Assembly: GCF_001028665.1 (NCBI RefSeq)
Contig: NZ_CP011505.1
Location: 496,001-560,000 of the forward strand
Source of the DNA: Burkholderia pyrrocinia
GTDB taxonomy: Bacteria > Pseudomonadota > Gammaproteobacteria > Burkholderiales > Burkholderiaceae
Length of the DNA stretch: 64,000 nucleotides
Reading direction: 5' to 3'
The notes under the pieces are model-generated. The model worked only from the letters and a program-made list of their open reading frames with translations, was not told where the DNA came from and did not search any database. Every line of letters starts with the position of its first letter. The stretch's first letter is position 1. Positions 33,785 through 45,037 of this stretch are shown here, piece by piece. Both the position numbers and the translations under genes were made by a program.

Positions 33785-33834
33785 ATCTAAGCCACCTTTC
33801 AGTACAGTCAGCCTTTTGCGCGCAAAGGCTGGCG

Positions 33835-35633
<1,799 letters not shown>

Positions 35634-35699
35634 CGACTGGCTCAGTTTTACTTTGCGCGATCAGGCGCGAAGTGGCTCAGATTTCAAATGCGTTTGACA

Positions 35700-35703
35700 G
35701 GGT
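35700..35703. repeat. Target-site duplication, right copy (GGGT)
   Basis: GGGT directly after the IS right end, matching 33739-33742. Deleting the IS and one copy joins codon GGT (33740-33742) to ACG (35704-35706) in frame. Confidence 0.75.
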
Positions 35704-35718
35704 ACGCTCGGTAAAGAC

Positions 35719-38700
35719 GTGGGCGCAATCGTCGACTCGTCAGGAGCCGGAGTTGGAGATCTGTCGCAGACGGTCAGCCAACTGGCCGACAGCGCATTGC
35801 CGAGTATCGCCACGGCCGGAGCGGGCGCGGTCGGCGCCTACCTGACGGGGGAGCTTGTTAAAGACCTCGGGGTTACGGGCTTGCCCGCACAAGTTATCGA
35901 CACCGGCGCCGGCTTCGCCGTCGGCACGATCGCGAGCAATCTAACGAGCGAGGCATTGGGCGACACGAGCGTCGCTTGGGATTCCGGTCTTACTATCGCA
36001 AACTTTGCCGATGTGTTTGCCGGATTCGCAGGTGCCGAAATTGCCTCGCTGGTCGCATCCTGGGACACGCCGGAAGAGGAGGACCTCGCGGCGGTCGGTG
36101 CCACGGTTGGTGGCGCCTTAGGGTCCGTATTGGGGCCCGTCGGTACGTTCATCGGAGGCTTTCTCGGTGACATGTTTGGTGGATTAATCGGGGGACTTTT
36201 CGGGGGGCCACCCAATCCCTGGACTGGCGGGACAATCATCGTTGCCACAAACTCGATGAACCCGTTTGCGTATGTTCAGACGCTATCCCACGATAATGGA
36301 CCAGATGCGTACCTCGCCAGCATAGGAAATGCAATTTCGACGGAACTGAATGGCATCGTGTCGACCGTCGGGGCCACCGTGGCGAACGCTCAGTCACTGA
36401 ACCGTGCACTGTTCCTCAATGCGCAGGTACCGCAGCGCAACATTCGCGTCATCGAGAAAGGGCAGGCGACAAACTTCAATATTTCCGACGCATCCCACTA
36501 TGTAGACTACGTCGTATTCGATCAGCTTTCCCAAATTGCGTTCAATGGCGGAGACGTGTTCGTTGAGCGTGCCATCAATGCAACGGTGCAGCAGTGGCAG
36601 GCGTTCGGATCGACGATCACGCTCAACACGTTGCTCGGGAATATTCAGGTTGCGAAAGACTATGAAAAATATCTACAAAACGAAGCAACGATTAACGGAC
36701 TTATCGCAAAAAATCCTACTAGTGATTTTTCCGCTGGATGGATCATCGAACTGCAGCAGGCCGTCGCACTGAATCTCGCAAACGGAGTCACGCAGCCTGG
36801 ATTTTCGTCGAAATACGGAACTCTCGACTATTATGGTGAAGTATTCAATTATGGGATGGATGCTGGCCGAATTGCAGCGACGATTGAATCCTTCAGAAAT
36901 GGCGCAAATTCTACGCCGAATACTTCCGAAGCGGGATTGGCCCGTGACTTAGGTTTGCCTGTTCCCGGCAATTGGTACCCTAATCTTGGAACGGAAAACA
37001 AAATCAAGATCGACGGTTCCGGAATGTTGCTCGATCTACAAGAGAGCGGGCTGCCTCTGATAGTGAATGGTGATCAATTTCAGCTTAAAATTGCCGGAAA
37101 TTCAAATAACGTGACCATGAATGGTCAAACAGAATTTCTATCCATTCAAGGTGATGGAAGCTCGATTATCGAGAACGGTGACTTTGATTCGGTCTCCATT
37201 TTTGGTAACGGAAATTCCGCAGTCGTCAATGGCAGGCAGGCTACAATTCTGTTGTCTGGCGGTGGTAACTCTCTGACCAATGCCAATGGCAGCGCCAATG
37301 TAGCCGACAACAGCAACGTTACTATTAATGGGTTGCAGGAGAGCGTCAGCGTCTGGAACCATTCAACGCTCCTCGTCAACGGTGGACAGATGAATGTATC
37401 GGTCAACGGCAGCGGTAGTTCTGTTACGTTGAACGGTGACAATGAGCAAGTGCAACTTATCGGAGATGGCGACTCCCTCATCAACAATGGGCAGGGTGAT
37501 ACCGTCACTGTTACGGGAACCAACGCGTCACTGACTCAAGGTGCAGGTTCTGTGAACGTCGCCGATTGGGTAACTCTCTCGGCGAACGGTGAGTATTTCG
37601 GTGTTCAAGCTGGCAACAACGATCGGCTGACCGTAGGCGGTCAGTACATTGGCGTCACACTTTCAGGCCAGGCCGACGTTGTGACGACAAATGGCATGTC
37701 GATGAAGATCTCAGGTGACACATTTGATAGTTCGTTGACCAGCAACGGCAACAACAATTCGATTGTCGTCTCAGGAAACGCAAATACAGTTACGGGAAAT
37801 GGGGGCGGCGGATATGTCACAGCCTCCGGTGACGATAACAACCTGATCAGCAACGGCCAATCATTCACGCTCGAAGCCATCGGTAGCGGCAATTCCTTGA
37901 CAGAGAACGGCGATCAGGGCTTTATGTCCGCAAACGGCAATGGCAACGTTGTTCATGCCAACGGGCAACAGATCACTGTTGCCATGGCCGGCGGCAACAG
38001 CAATGTGACTATCGGCAATGGTAAGGTCTCCTATGCAACCGGTGCAACGGGTGTGCTCAATGGCATCGCCGATGCGATCTCGTTGACGAGCGCGAGCGAC
38101 CTGACCGTCAATGGCGGATCGATGCATGTGTCACTTAACGGAACGTTGGATAACGTCACCGCCAATGGTGACAGTAACATCATCAATATCCGGGGAGGAA
38201 ACGACACGCTGACGGCTAATGGAAGCGGCGTGACAATCGGAGCTTCTGGTAACGCCGACGGCATGACGCTCAACGGTAACCGCGACAGCCTTTCGATTTC
38301 GGGCGACGGCAGCGCCTTCTGGATCAACGGCCAGCAAAACGTCGCCACGTTTGGCGGAACGAACAACACGGTGCACTCGAGTGGTTTATCGGCAACCGTG
38401 CTCGACAGCAGTAGCGCCGAATTCGATGGCGGCGGCAATAGCGTCACGCTGTCCAATAACGACACCGTAACGCTAAACGGGAGCGGATATGTCGTCAACG
38501 AAACGGACACGAACAGCGCTGCGACGATCAACGGCGACTATGAGAACGCGACAACTGGTGGCAACGGAAATTCGCTCGTTATCAACGGTAACAGCAGCAA
38601 CGTCGTGCTGAGTGGCGAGTCGAACGCCGTGACGATTTCTGGTCTCGCCGCTAGCATCGCGGCAAGCGGTGTCGAGCAGACAATCACCGATAACCAAGGC

Positions 38701-41328
38701 AACATCGCGGTTGCTGCCGGAAGCCAAGTCAACCTCGTCGGCAACGGGAGCATCGCGACTTTGGGCAACGCAGATTCGCTTACGGTCGAGGGGTCAAACA
38801 ACTGGGTCAATGCCACATCGGACGACAGCGTCACCATGACGGGCACGGGCAACGGCATCGGTGGCCTAGCGGTCGGCATCACGGCGATATTGGCTGGCGA
38901 CGGGCAATTCGCCGCGCTCGACGGCGATACGATCCGGATCGAAGGAGGCATTCACGCGAACGTTTCGGGGAGCGGCAACGCGATCAGAGCGGACCAGGGT
39001 GCCGTCGTAACGGTCGATGGCACGTCGAACGCGCTGCAGATGACTGGCGGGACACTCGTATTGGCCGACCAAACAGCCGAGACTGGAAGCGATCCCGAAA
39101 CTGGTTCGAGCCGCAGCGGATTTTCGGTAGATGGCTTCGACTATACGTCATATAAAGCGGGCGAATTCTCCTCGGCCGCCGGTCAGACGTCTATGCAGTC
39201 ATTGGCCGATACAGGCGCCAATTCGGTTTCGCTCGTCGTCACGCAATACGTCAACAACATAACCGATACGGATATCGAGCCCGCTGCGGCCACTGAATCG
39301 GACGCGAGCCTTGAACAGGCGATAGCAAACGCAAAGGCAGCGGGGCTCAGTGTGACGTTAAAGCCGCATCTCGACGTTGCCGACGGGACGTGGCGCGCCT
39401 ACCTGGCACCCTCTAACGTCGCCCATTTCTTCGCAAACTACCAGGCGATGATTGTCCACTATGCCGAGATCGCGCAGGCTACCGGCGCAGGGATGCTCGT
39501 CATTGGCACGGAAATGGAATCCTTGAGCGGGAGCGCATACGAGCCATACTGGGACGCATTGATTTCAGCAGTCCGGCAGGTGTACTCCGGCAAGTTGACG
39601 TATGCATCAGGATGGAACGAGACGGCCAACGTCAGCTTCTGGAGCAAGCTCGATGTCATCGGCGCTGATGCGTATATCCCAGTCACTAGCCACATCGACC
39701 CGACGCTGCAACAGCTTGAAACAGGATGGACGACGGTATCGAGCGATCCCGCTGCGGCATCGGCGATGGAGAATATGTCGCCGCTCGCCTTCTACCAAGG
39801 CATCTCCGCAGAATATGACAAATCCGTTCTTTTTACCGAAATTGGCTATCAAAGTGTCAACGACACGAACCAACTCGAGGGTGCATTCGGCACATCGAAT
39901 TGGGTCGATTTTCAGCAGCAGAGCCGGGCGTTGCAGGCGTTCTTTTCAACATTCAGTCAAAACGGCGGTAACTGGTTCGAAGGCGCGTATCTGTGGAACT
40001 GGGATGCAAATCCAGCCGATGTCGGAGCAAACGACTTCACCGTGCAGGGCAAGCCGGCGTTGAACATCGTCGATTTCTGGTACGGTAAGCAAACGGGTTC
40101 GGCATTGGGTACGGCCACTCCGAATTCGCTCAATGGCGACTCGGACATGATCAGGGTGGGAAGTGGTGATGCGCTGAATGTGACCGGCAATGACAATCAG
40201 ATCAGTCTCGGCTCAAACGCAGCCGTCGTCGTCAATGGACAAGGCAATACCGTTGCCGTGACAGGCGGCAACAACGTTATCGAAACCTCCGGGGCAACGA
40301 TGATCAGCCTGAGTCGCGATGGTACGACTGTGATCACGAGCGGTGACGGCGACACCATTGTGGCGGGTGGGGCGCGTGATGGTCTGGCGATCAATTCGAA
40401 TGGTTCGACAGTGACGCTTGCGGGGACAGCCGATGCACTGACGCTGTCCGGAAACGGCTCGACGATTAATGTTGTCGGCGCTGCCGATACGCTGTCCGTA
40501 GCGGGAACAGGCAACACAGTTAACGTTTCCGGCAATTCTGCCGTTATCCAGACCAATGGGGCAAACTCGATCGAATTGGTAGGTAACGGGAGCTCTGCGG
40601 CCGTCGAGGGCGGGAGCGACACTATTGATGTCAGCGGTGTCGGTGACAGCATTTCCGTCGCGAGTTCGGGCGCTACGATAGTCGTTGGCGATGTTGGAAG
40701 TACGATTGCACTGGACAGCGGGAACTATCAAATTGCAACGGGAAATGGCAACAATAGCATTACAGCCGGCGATGGATCGAACGTGATCAGCGTGGGGGCA
40801 GGGACCAACAGCATTTCGCTTGGAAACGGTAACAATGCGGTCACTCTTGGCGATGGCTCGGATACCGTCACCTTGGGCAGTGGGATAGACGCGATCACGC
40901 TCGGAAACGGCAACGACACGTTGACGCTTGGCGGTAACGATGCGTTGGCGGTCGATGTCGCTGCCGGTGATAGCACCAAGGCGGCGGCTGCGCTGATCTT
41001 GGACGGAAGTAGTGCCTCGTCACAATCGAACGAACTGATTTTCGGCAGAGCAGACAGCGACCAGGTGTGGTTCTCGCGTTCGAACAATGACTTGCTCGTC
41101 AGCGTCATTGGCACATCGTCCCAGATTGACATCGCTGGCTGGTTCGACGGGAATACGACGTCGATACAGTCGTTCGCTGCTGCCGATGGGAAGGTACTCA
41201 CCGGCAACGACGTTGATGCGCTCGTCTCTGCAATGGCCTCCTTCGGTCCGCCCGCAGCGGGTTCGACCACGCTACCCGATAGCTATCAAAACCAGTTGCA
41301 TCCAGTGATTGCAGCGAACTGGCACTGA
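35719..41328 (+). CDS. Giant type I secretion substrate, 3' fragment with GH113-like domain and RTX-like C-terminus
   Basis: The open frame has 1869 codons from a GTG, but in the ancestral gene it continued from 33742, starting at 35704. Order: a Gly-zipper-rich segment (GGALGSVLGPVGTFIGGFLG); a helical part; about 700 residues of beta repeats (INGDYENATTGGNGNSLVING type); and a TIM-barrel-like glycoside-hydrolase domain (about 1132-1457). Candidate catalytic acids there are Glu1265 (VIGTEME) and Glu1374 (LFTEIGYQS). More beta repeats follow, then RTX-like units (LGNGNNAVTLGDGSDTVTLG, about 1674-1740) and the C-terminal region VWFSRSNNDLLVSVIGTSSQ, typical of proteins exported by HlyB/HlyD systems. 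The hydrolase most resembles GH113 mannanases. No start or ribosome site of its own is evident, so expression after the IS insertion is doubtful. Confidence 0.85.
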   Translation: MGAIVDSSGAGVGDLSQTVSQLADSALPSIATAGAGAVGAYLTGELVKDLGVTGLPAQVIDTGAGFAVGTIASNLTSEALGDTSVAWDSGLTIANFADVFAGFAGAEIASLVASWDTPEEEDLAAVGATVGGALGSVLGPVGTFIGGFLGDMFGGLIGGLFGGPPNPWTGGTIIVATNSMNPFAYVQTLSHDNGPDAYLASIGNAISTELNGIVSTVGATVANAQSLNRALFLNAQVPQRNIRVIEKGQATNFNISDASHYVDYVVFDQLSQIAFNGGDVFVERAINATVQQWQAFGSTITLNTLLGNIQVAKDYEKYLQNEATINGLIAKNPTSDFSAGWIIELQQAVALNLANGVTQPGFSSKYGTLDYYGEVFNYGMDAGRIAATIESFRNGANSTPNTSEAGLARDLGLPVPGNWYPNLGTENKIKIDGSGMLLDLQESGLPLIVNGDQFQLKIAGNSNNVTMNGQTEFLSIQGDGSSIIENGDFDSVSIFGNGNSAVVNGRQATILLSGGGNSLTNANGSANVADNSNVTINGLQESVSVWNHSTLLVNGGQMNVSVNGSGSSVTLNGDNEQVQLIGDGDSLINNGQGDTVTVTGTNASLTQGAGSVNVADWVTLSANGEYFGVQAGNNDRLTVGGQYIGVTLSGQADVVTTNGMSMKISGDTFDSSLTSNGNNNSIVVSGNANTVTGNGGGGYVTASGDDNNLISNGQSFTLEAIGSGNSLTENGDQGFMSANGNGNVVHANGQQITVAMAGGNSNVTIGNGKVSYATGATGVLNGIADAISLTSASDLTVNGGSMHVSLNGTLDNVTANGDSNIINIRGGNDTLTANGSGVTIGASGNADGMTLNGNRDSLSISGDGSAFWINGQQNVATFGGTNNTVHSSGLSATVLDSSSAEFDGGGNSVTLSNNDTVTLNGSGYVVNETDTNSAATINGDYENATTGGNGNSLVINGNSSNVVLSGESNAVTISGLAASIAASGVEQTITDNQGNIAVAAGSQVNLVGNGSIATLGNADSLTVEGSNNWVNATSDDSVTMTGTGNGIGGLAVGITAILAGDGQFAALDGDTIRIEGGIHANVSGSGNAIRADQGAVVTVDGTSNALQMTGGTLVLADQTAETGSDPETGSSRSGFSVDGFDYTSYKAGEFSSAAGQTSMQSLADTGANSVSLVVTQYVNNITDTDIEPAAATESDASLEQAIANAKAAGLSVTLKPHLDVADGTWRAYLAPSNVAHFFANYQAMIVHYAEIAQATGAGMLVIGTEMESLSGSAYEPYWDALISAVRQVYSGKLTYASGWNETANVSFWSKLDVIGADAYIPVTSHIDPTLQQLETGWTTVSSDPAAASAMENMSPLAFYQGISAEYDKSVLFTEIGYQSVNDTNQLEGAFGTSNWVDFQQQSRALQAFFSTFSQNGGNWFEGAYLWNWDANPADVGANDFTVQGKPALNIVDFWYGKQTGSALGTATPNSLNGDSDMIRVGSGDALNVTGNDNQISLGSNAAVVVNGQGNTVAVTGGNNVIETSGATMISLSRDGTTVITSGDGDTIVAGGARDGLAINSNGSTVTLAGTADALTLSGNGSTINVVGAADTLSVAGTGNTVNVSGNSAVIQTNGANSIELVGNGSSAAVEGGSDTIDVSGVGDSISVASSGATIVVGDVGSTIALDSGNYQIATGNGNNSITAGDGSNVISVGAGTNSISLGNGNNAVTLGDGSDTVTLGSGIDAITLGNGNDTLTLGGNDALAVDVAAGDSTKAAAALILDGSSASSQSNELIFGRADSDQVWFSRSNNDLLVSVIGTSSQIDIAGWFDGNTTSIQSFAAADGKVLTGNDVDALVSAMASFGPPAAGSTTLPDSYQNQLHPVIAANWH

Positions 41329-41356
41329 CGCGCGGTCGCAAAAATCGCTGACGATA

Positions 41357-41389
41357 ATCCCTAGGTCTTTCACGGCCTGGGGATTTTTT
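41357..41389 (+). terminator. Rho-independent terminator between substrate and exporter genes
   Basis: A 9-bp stem with one G-T pair (ATCCCTAGG at 41357-41365, CCTGGGGAT at 41376-41384), a 10-base loop and a T run (41384-41389). It lies 28 bp after the substrate stop and before the ABC exporter gene, so the exporter probably has its own promoter or depends on readthrough. Confidence 0.75.
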
Positions 41390-41431
41390 GTTCGATATTG
41401 ATGCCGAAGTCGTCCGCATTAAATTACTGCA

Positions 41432-43600
41432 ATGAAAGACTCAACTATTGAATGTCCGGGCAGCGATGAATCTAACGCTGAAGGGAAAATTGACGCTCCC
41501 TCACAAGACTCAGGACTGACGGCGTTGGTGCGAATCGCACGTTTTCACGGTATTGCAGCAGACGCCGAACAACTACGCCATGCCGCAGCCTTACGGTCGA
41601 AGGCGTTCGATTCATCTGACCTGATTCTGGCCGCCAAATCGCTTGGATTGAAGGCTCGTCGGGTCAAGGTTACTCTAGAGCGTTTGTCACGCGTTCCATT
41701 TCCGGCACTTGTACTCGACCGGTCCGGGCGACACTTCATCTTAGCGGGATGTGACCGCGAGAGGGCGCTCGTGATGGAGGCCGAGTCTAACGCACCTGAG
41801 GTGACAGCACCGGAGGAAGTGCTTACGCGCTCAGGCGGCGATCTGGTGTTTTTTGCGTCACGCGCATCACTAGCAGGTGAGCTCTCTCGGTTCGATTTCT
41901 CGTGGTTTATCCCAGCAGTCGTCAAGTACCGGCGCCTGTTGCTGGAAGTGCTAGTAGTGTCCGCTGTATTGCAAATATTTGGCCTCGTCTCTCCATTGAT
42001 GTTTCAGGTCGTGATGGACAAGGTACTAGTCAATCGCGCATTCAATACCTTGAACGTCGTATGTATTGCATTGGTCGTCAGTTCAGTGTTTGAAGTGCTT
42101 CTGACGGGTTTGCGAAACTACGTCTTCTCCCATACGGCTAGCCGAATTGATGTCGAGTTGGGGGCCCGTCTCTTCCGACATCTATTAGCACTCCCGTTGG
42201 CCTACTTCGGCGCACGTCGTGTTGGAGACATCGTCGCTCGCGTTCGGGAACTAGAAAATATCCGAAGCTTCTTGACAGGCCAGGCATTGACTGCGGTCAT
42301 AGATTTATTTTTTTCGATCATCTTTCTGGCAGTCATGTGCATCTATAGCGTTTGGTTGACGCTGATCGTGGTGGTCTCGATGCCGATGTACGCTGCCATT
42401 TCGATGGCGCTTAATCCTGCATTGCGAGCAAGACTGAATGAGAAGTTTGCCCGTAGTGCAGACAACCAATCGTTTCTTGTCGAGGCAGTCTCCGGATCGG
42501 AGACAGTCAAGTCTATGGCGGTGGAGCCGCAATTCACTCGCCACTGGGATAACCAGCTCGCTGCTTACGTCGCCGCTGGCTTTCGTGTCAGCGCCCTCGG
42601 CAATATTGGACAACAACTAATTCAGTTGGTTGGAAAGCTTGTCACGGTGGTGACCCTTTACGTCGGTGCCAAATTGGTAATCGACGGGAAACTTTCGATC
42701 GGCCAGCTCATCGCGTTCAACATGATGTCACAGCGTGTCGCGGCCCCCGTGCTTCGCCTCGCGCAGCTATGGCAAGACTTCCAGCAAGTCGGAATTTCGA
42801 TGGGGCGACTTGGGGACATCCTGAACAATCGCACGGAACTGCCCCAAAGTAGGCAGGCGTTGCCGACGCTGAAAGGGGAAGTAAGCTTTCAGAATGTTCG
42901 ATTTCGCTATCGAGCAGACGGTCCGACAATACTCAACGATGTATCGCTGGACATTCGTGCCGGCGAAATCATAGGAATTGTCGGCCGTTCGGGATCTGGA
43001 AAAAGCACATTGACCAAACTTCTACAGCGCCTTTACATACCGGAACACGGGCGAGTACGGATTGACGGTATCGATTTGGCGTTGGCAGATCCTGCCTGGT
43101 TGCGGCGACAAATCGGGGTGGTGCTTCAGGAGAACCTCCTTTTCAATCGCTCGATACGTGCGAACATTGCCGTGACCGATCCCGGCATCCCGCTCGAAGC
43201 CGTAATCCATGCGGCAAAGCTCGCGGGTGCACACGAGTTCATTTCGGAGATGCCAGAAGGCTACGACACAGTTGTGGGGGAGCACGGTTCAAACCTGTCG
43301 GGTGGTCAGAGGCAGCGTATCGCAATCGCGCGGGCGCTCGTCACCAATCCGCGCATCTTGATTTTCGATGAGGCAACAAGTGCGCTCGATTTCGAGACCG
43401 AACGGATCATTCAGAACAACATGCGAGCGATGTGTCAGGGGCGCACCGTGATTGTCATTGCGCACCGACTTTCGTCGGTACGACACGCCGATCATATCGT
43501 TGCTATGGACAGAGGTCAGGTAGTGGAGCGTGGCAATCACGATCAACTTCTTGCTCGCGGCGGATACTACGCACACCTCGTTTCGCTACAAGACACCTAA
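41432..43600 (+). CDS. Type I secretion ABC exporter (HlyB-like) with degenerate C39 domain
   Basis: This 722-residue inner-membrane exporter forms the motor of the secretion system. An N-terminal C39-like domain (about 25-145) starts DSGLTALVRIARFHG, with no Cys where the peptidase nucleophile would be, so it binds but does not cleave the substrate, as in HlyB. Six membrane helices span about 160-440. The ATPase has Walker A GRSGSGKST (about 518-526), signature LSGGQRQR (about 622), Walker B ILIFDEATSALD (Asp646) and H-loop IVIAHRLSS. The HlyD-type gene follows after 15 bp. Its substrate is most likely the giant protein encoded directly upstream. Confidence 0.95.
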   Translation: MKDSTIECPGSDESNAEGKIDAPSQDSGLTALVRIARFHGIAADAEQLRHAAALRSKAFDSSDLILAAKSLGLKARRVKVTLERLSRVPFPALVLDRSGRHFILAGCDRERALVMEAESNAPEVTAPEEVLTRSGGDLVFFASRASLAGELSRFDFSWFIPAVVKYRRLLLEVLVVSAVLQIFGLVSPLMFQVVMDKVLVNRAFNTLNVVCIALVVSSVFEVLLTGLRNYVFSHTASRIDVELGARLFRHLLALPLAYFGARRVGDIVARVRELENIRSFLTGQALTAVIDLFFSIIFLAVMCIYSVWLTLIVVVSMPMYAAISMALNPALRARLNEKFARSADNQSFLVEAVSGSETVKSMAVEPQFTRHWDNQLAAYVAAGFRVSALGNIGQQLIQLVGKLVTVVTLYVGAKLVIDGKLSIGQLIAFNMMSQRVAAPVLRLAQLWQDFQQVGISMGRLGDILNNRTELPQSRQALPTLKGEVSFQNVRFRYRADGPTILNDVSLDIRAGEIIGIVGRSGSGKSTLTKLLQRLYIPEHGRVRIDGIDLALADPAWLRRQIGVVLQENLLFNRSIRANIAVTDPGIPLEAVIHAAKLAGAHEFISEMPEGYDTVVGEHGSNLSGGQRQRIAIARALVTNPRILIFDEATSALDFETERIIQNNMRAMCQGRTVIVIAHRLSSVRHADHIVAMDRGQVVERGNHDQLLARGGYYAHLVSLQDT

Positions 43601-43615
43601 TCAGCAATCGATACA

Positions 43616-45037
43616 ATGAATTCTCTGAGAACCCAGGCGCTGGGTGATCTGTTACGCCGTTATGGCGCAGTGTTTCGCGCGGCTTGGTCCGTTCGAAATC
43701 AACTCGATACGCAACCTCGCAACTTTCATGAGTTGGCGTTTCTTCCGGCGAACCTGGAGCTGGCTGAAACCCCTTCTCATCCCGCCGCAAAATGGACGAT
43801 GCGAGTGATTGTCGCTTTGACAATTTCGGTCGTGCTCATAACGCTCTTTGGACAATTGGACATTGTCGCTGTCACGAAGGGAAAACTACTTCCAGGCAAT
43901 CGTGTCAAGGTTATTCAACCTGCTATCACCGGCGTGGTCCGACGCATTCTTGTGAATGATGGGCAGCGTGTGGCGGCGGGTCAACTGCTGATGGAGTTGG
44001 ACCCAACGCAGGCCGCTGCGGATTCAGATAAGGCGCGGTCGATGCGCATCGATGCTTCGCTTGCGGTGGCACGTGCGCGTTCGCTTCTGACGGCGCAAAG
44101 CACGAATCAAGCACCAGCAGTGGAAGTGGTCGACGGCGCATCACGGGAGCAACAGCAGGGAGCACAGCATTTCGCGGAAGGCCTGTACCGCGAGTATCGA
44201 GACAAGCTAAGTAGCGCCCAGGCGGAGCTACTTAAGCGTCAGGCTGAGCTCGAGACGACGCGTCAGGAAATAGGGAAGCTGGTTGCGACGGCGCCACTCA
44301 CCCGCCAACAGGCTGATCAGTATCGAGCCCTTCTTGCCGATAAATATGTTGCACAGACCGACTATTTGGACAAGGAGCGCAATGCGCTTGAACAGGAGCA
44401 TGAATTGATGGCGCAACAAAGTCGCGCCCGAGAACTCTCGGAGGGAATTCGAGAGCAAAGAGCCGATATCGCAACAACGATGTCTCAGTTCCGCAGTTCC
44501 CAACTGGATGCGCTTGATAAAGCTACTCAGCAATTGGAGCAGAGCCGCAATGATGAAACCAAGGCAGACACTCGTCAGAAGCTCATGAGCCTTGCTGCAC
44601 CGGTGGCTGGCACCGTTCAGCAACTCCAAGTTCATACCCTCGGTGGCGTCGTAACGGCAGCGCAATCGTTGATGGAGATCGTCCCTGACGAGGCGGTCGA
44701 GGTCGAGGCGAATATCGAGAACAGGGATATCGGCTTCGTAAAGATAGGACAGAGCGCAACGGTCAAGATCGAAGCATTTCCATACACTCGCTACGGCTAC
44801 TTGACTGGTACGGTGATCTCGGTCTCGAACGATGCTGTACAGGACAAGAAGCTCGGTCTGACCTTCGTTGCTCACATTCGCCTGCCGACAAATCGGATTC
44901 TGGCGAACGGTCAGTGGATACATTTAACGCCAGGTATGGAGGTCACCACGGAGATCAAGACGGGCAATCGGAGTGTTGCGCATTACTTCCTCGATCCGGT
45001 GATGCAGACTGTGCAGGAGAGCATGCGTGAGCGATAG
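43616..45037 (+). CDS. HlyD-family membrane fusion protein of the type I system
   Basis: This 473-residue periplasmic adaptor is anchored by one N-terminal helix (MRVIVALTISVVLITLFGQL, about 61-80). A lipoyl-like half-motif (GNRVKVIQPAITGVVRRILVNDGQRVAAGQLLMELDPT), a long coiled coil (about 175-315) and the second half (LAAPVAGTVQQLQVHTLGGVV) follow. The C-terminus has the HlyD pattern LTPGMEVTTEIKTGNRSVAHYFLDPV. It links the ABC exporter to the outer-membrane channel. The TolC-like gene overlaps its end by 11 bp. Confidence 0.94.
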   Translation: MNSLRTQALGDLLRRYGAVFRAAWSVRNQLDTQPRNFHELAFLPANLELAETPSHPAAKWTMRVIVALTISVVLITLFGQLDIVAVTKGKLLPGNRVKVIQPAITGVVRRILVNDGQRVAAGQLLMELDPTQAAADSDKARSMRIDASLAVARARSLLTAQSTNQAPAVEVVDGASREQQQGAQHFAEGLYREYRDKLSSAQAELLKRQAELETTRQEIGKLVATAPLTRQQADQYRALLADKYVAQTDYLDKERNALEQEHELMAQQSRARELSEGIREQRADIATTMSQFRSSQLDALDKATQQLEQSRNDETKADTRQKLMSLAAPVAGTVQQLQVHTLGGVVTAAQSLMEIVPDEAVEVEANIENRDIGFVKIGQSATVKIEAFPYTRYGYLTGTVISVSNDAVQDKKLGLTFVAHIRLPTNRILANGQWIHLTPGMEVTTEIKTGNRSVAHYFLDPVMQTVQESMRER

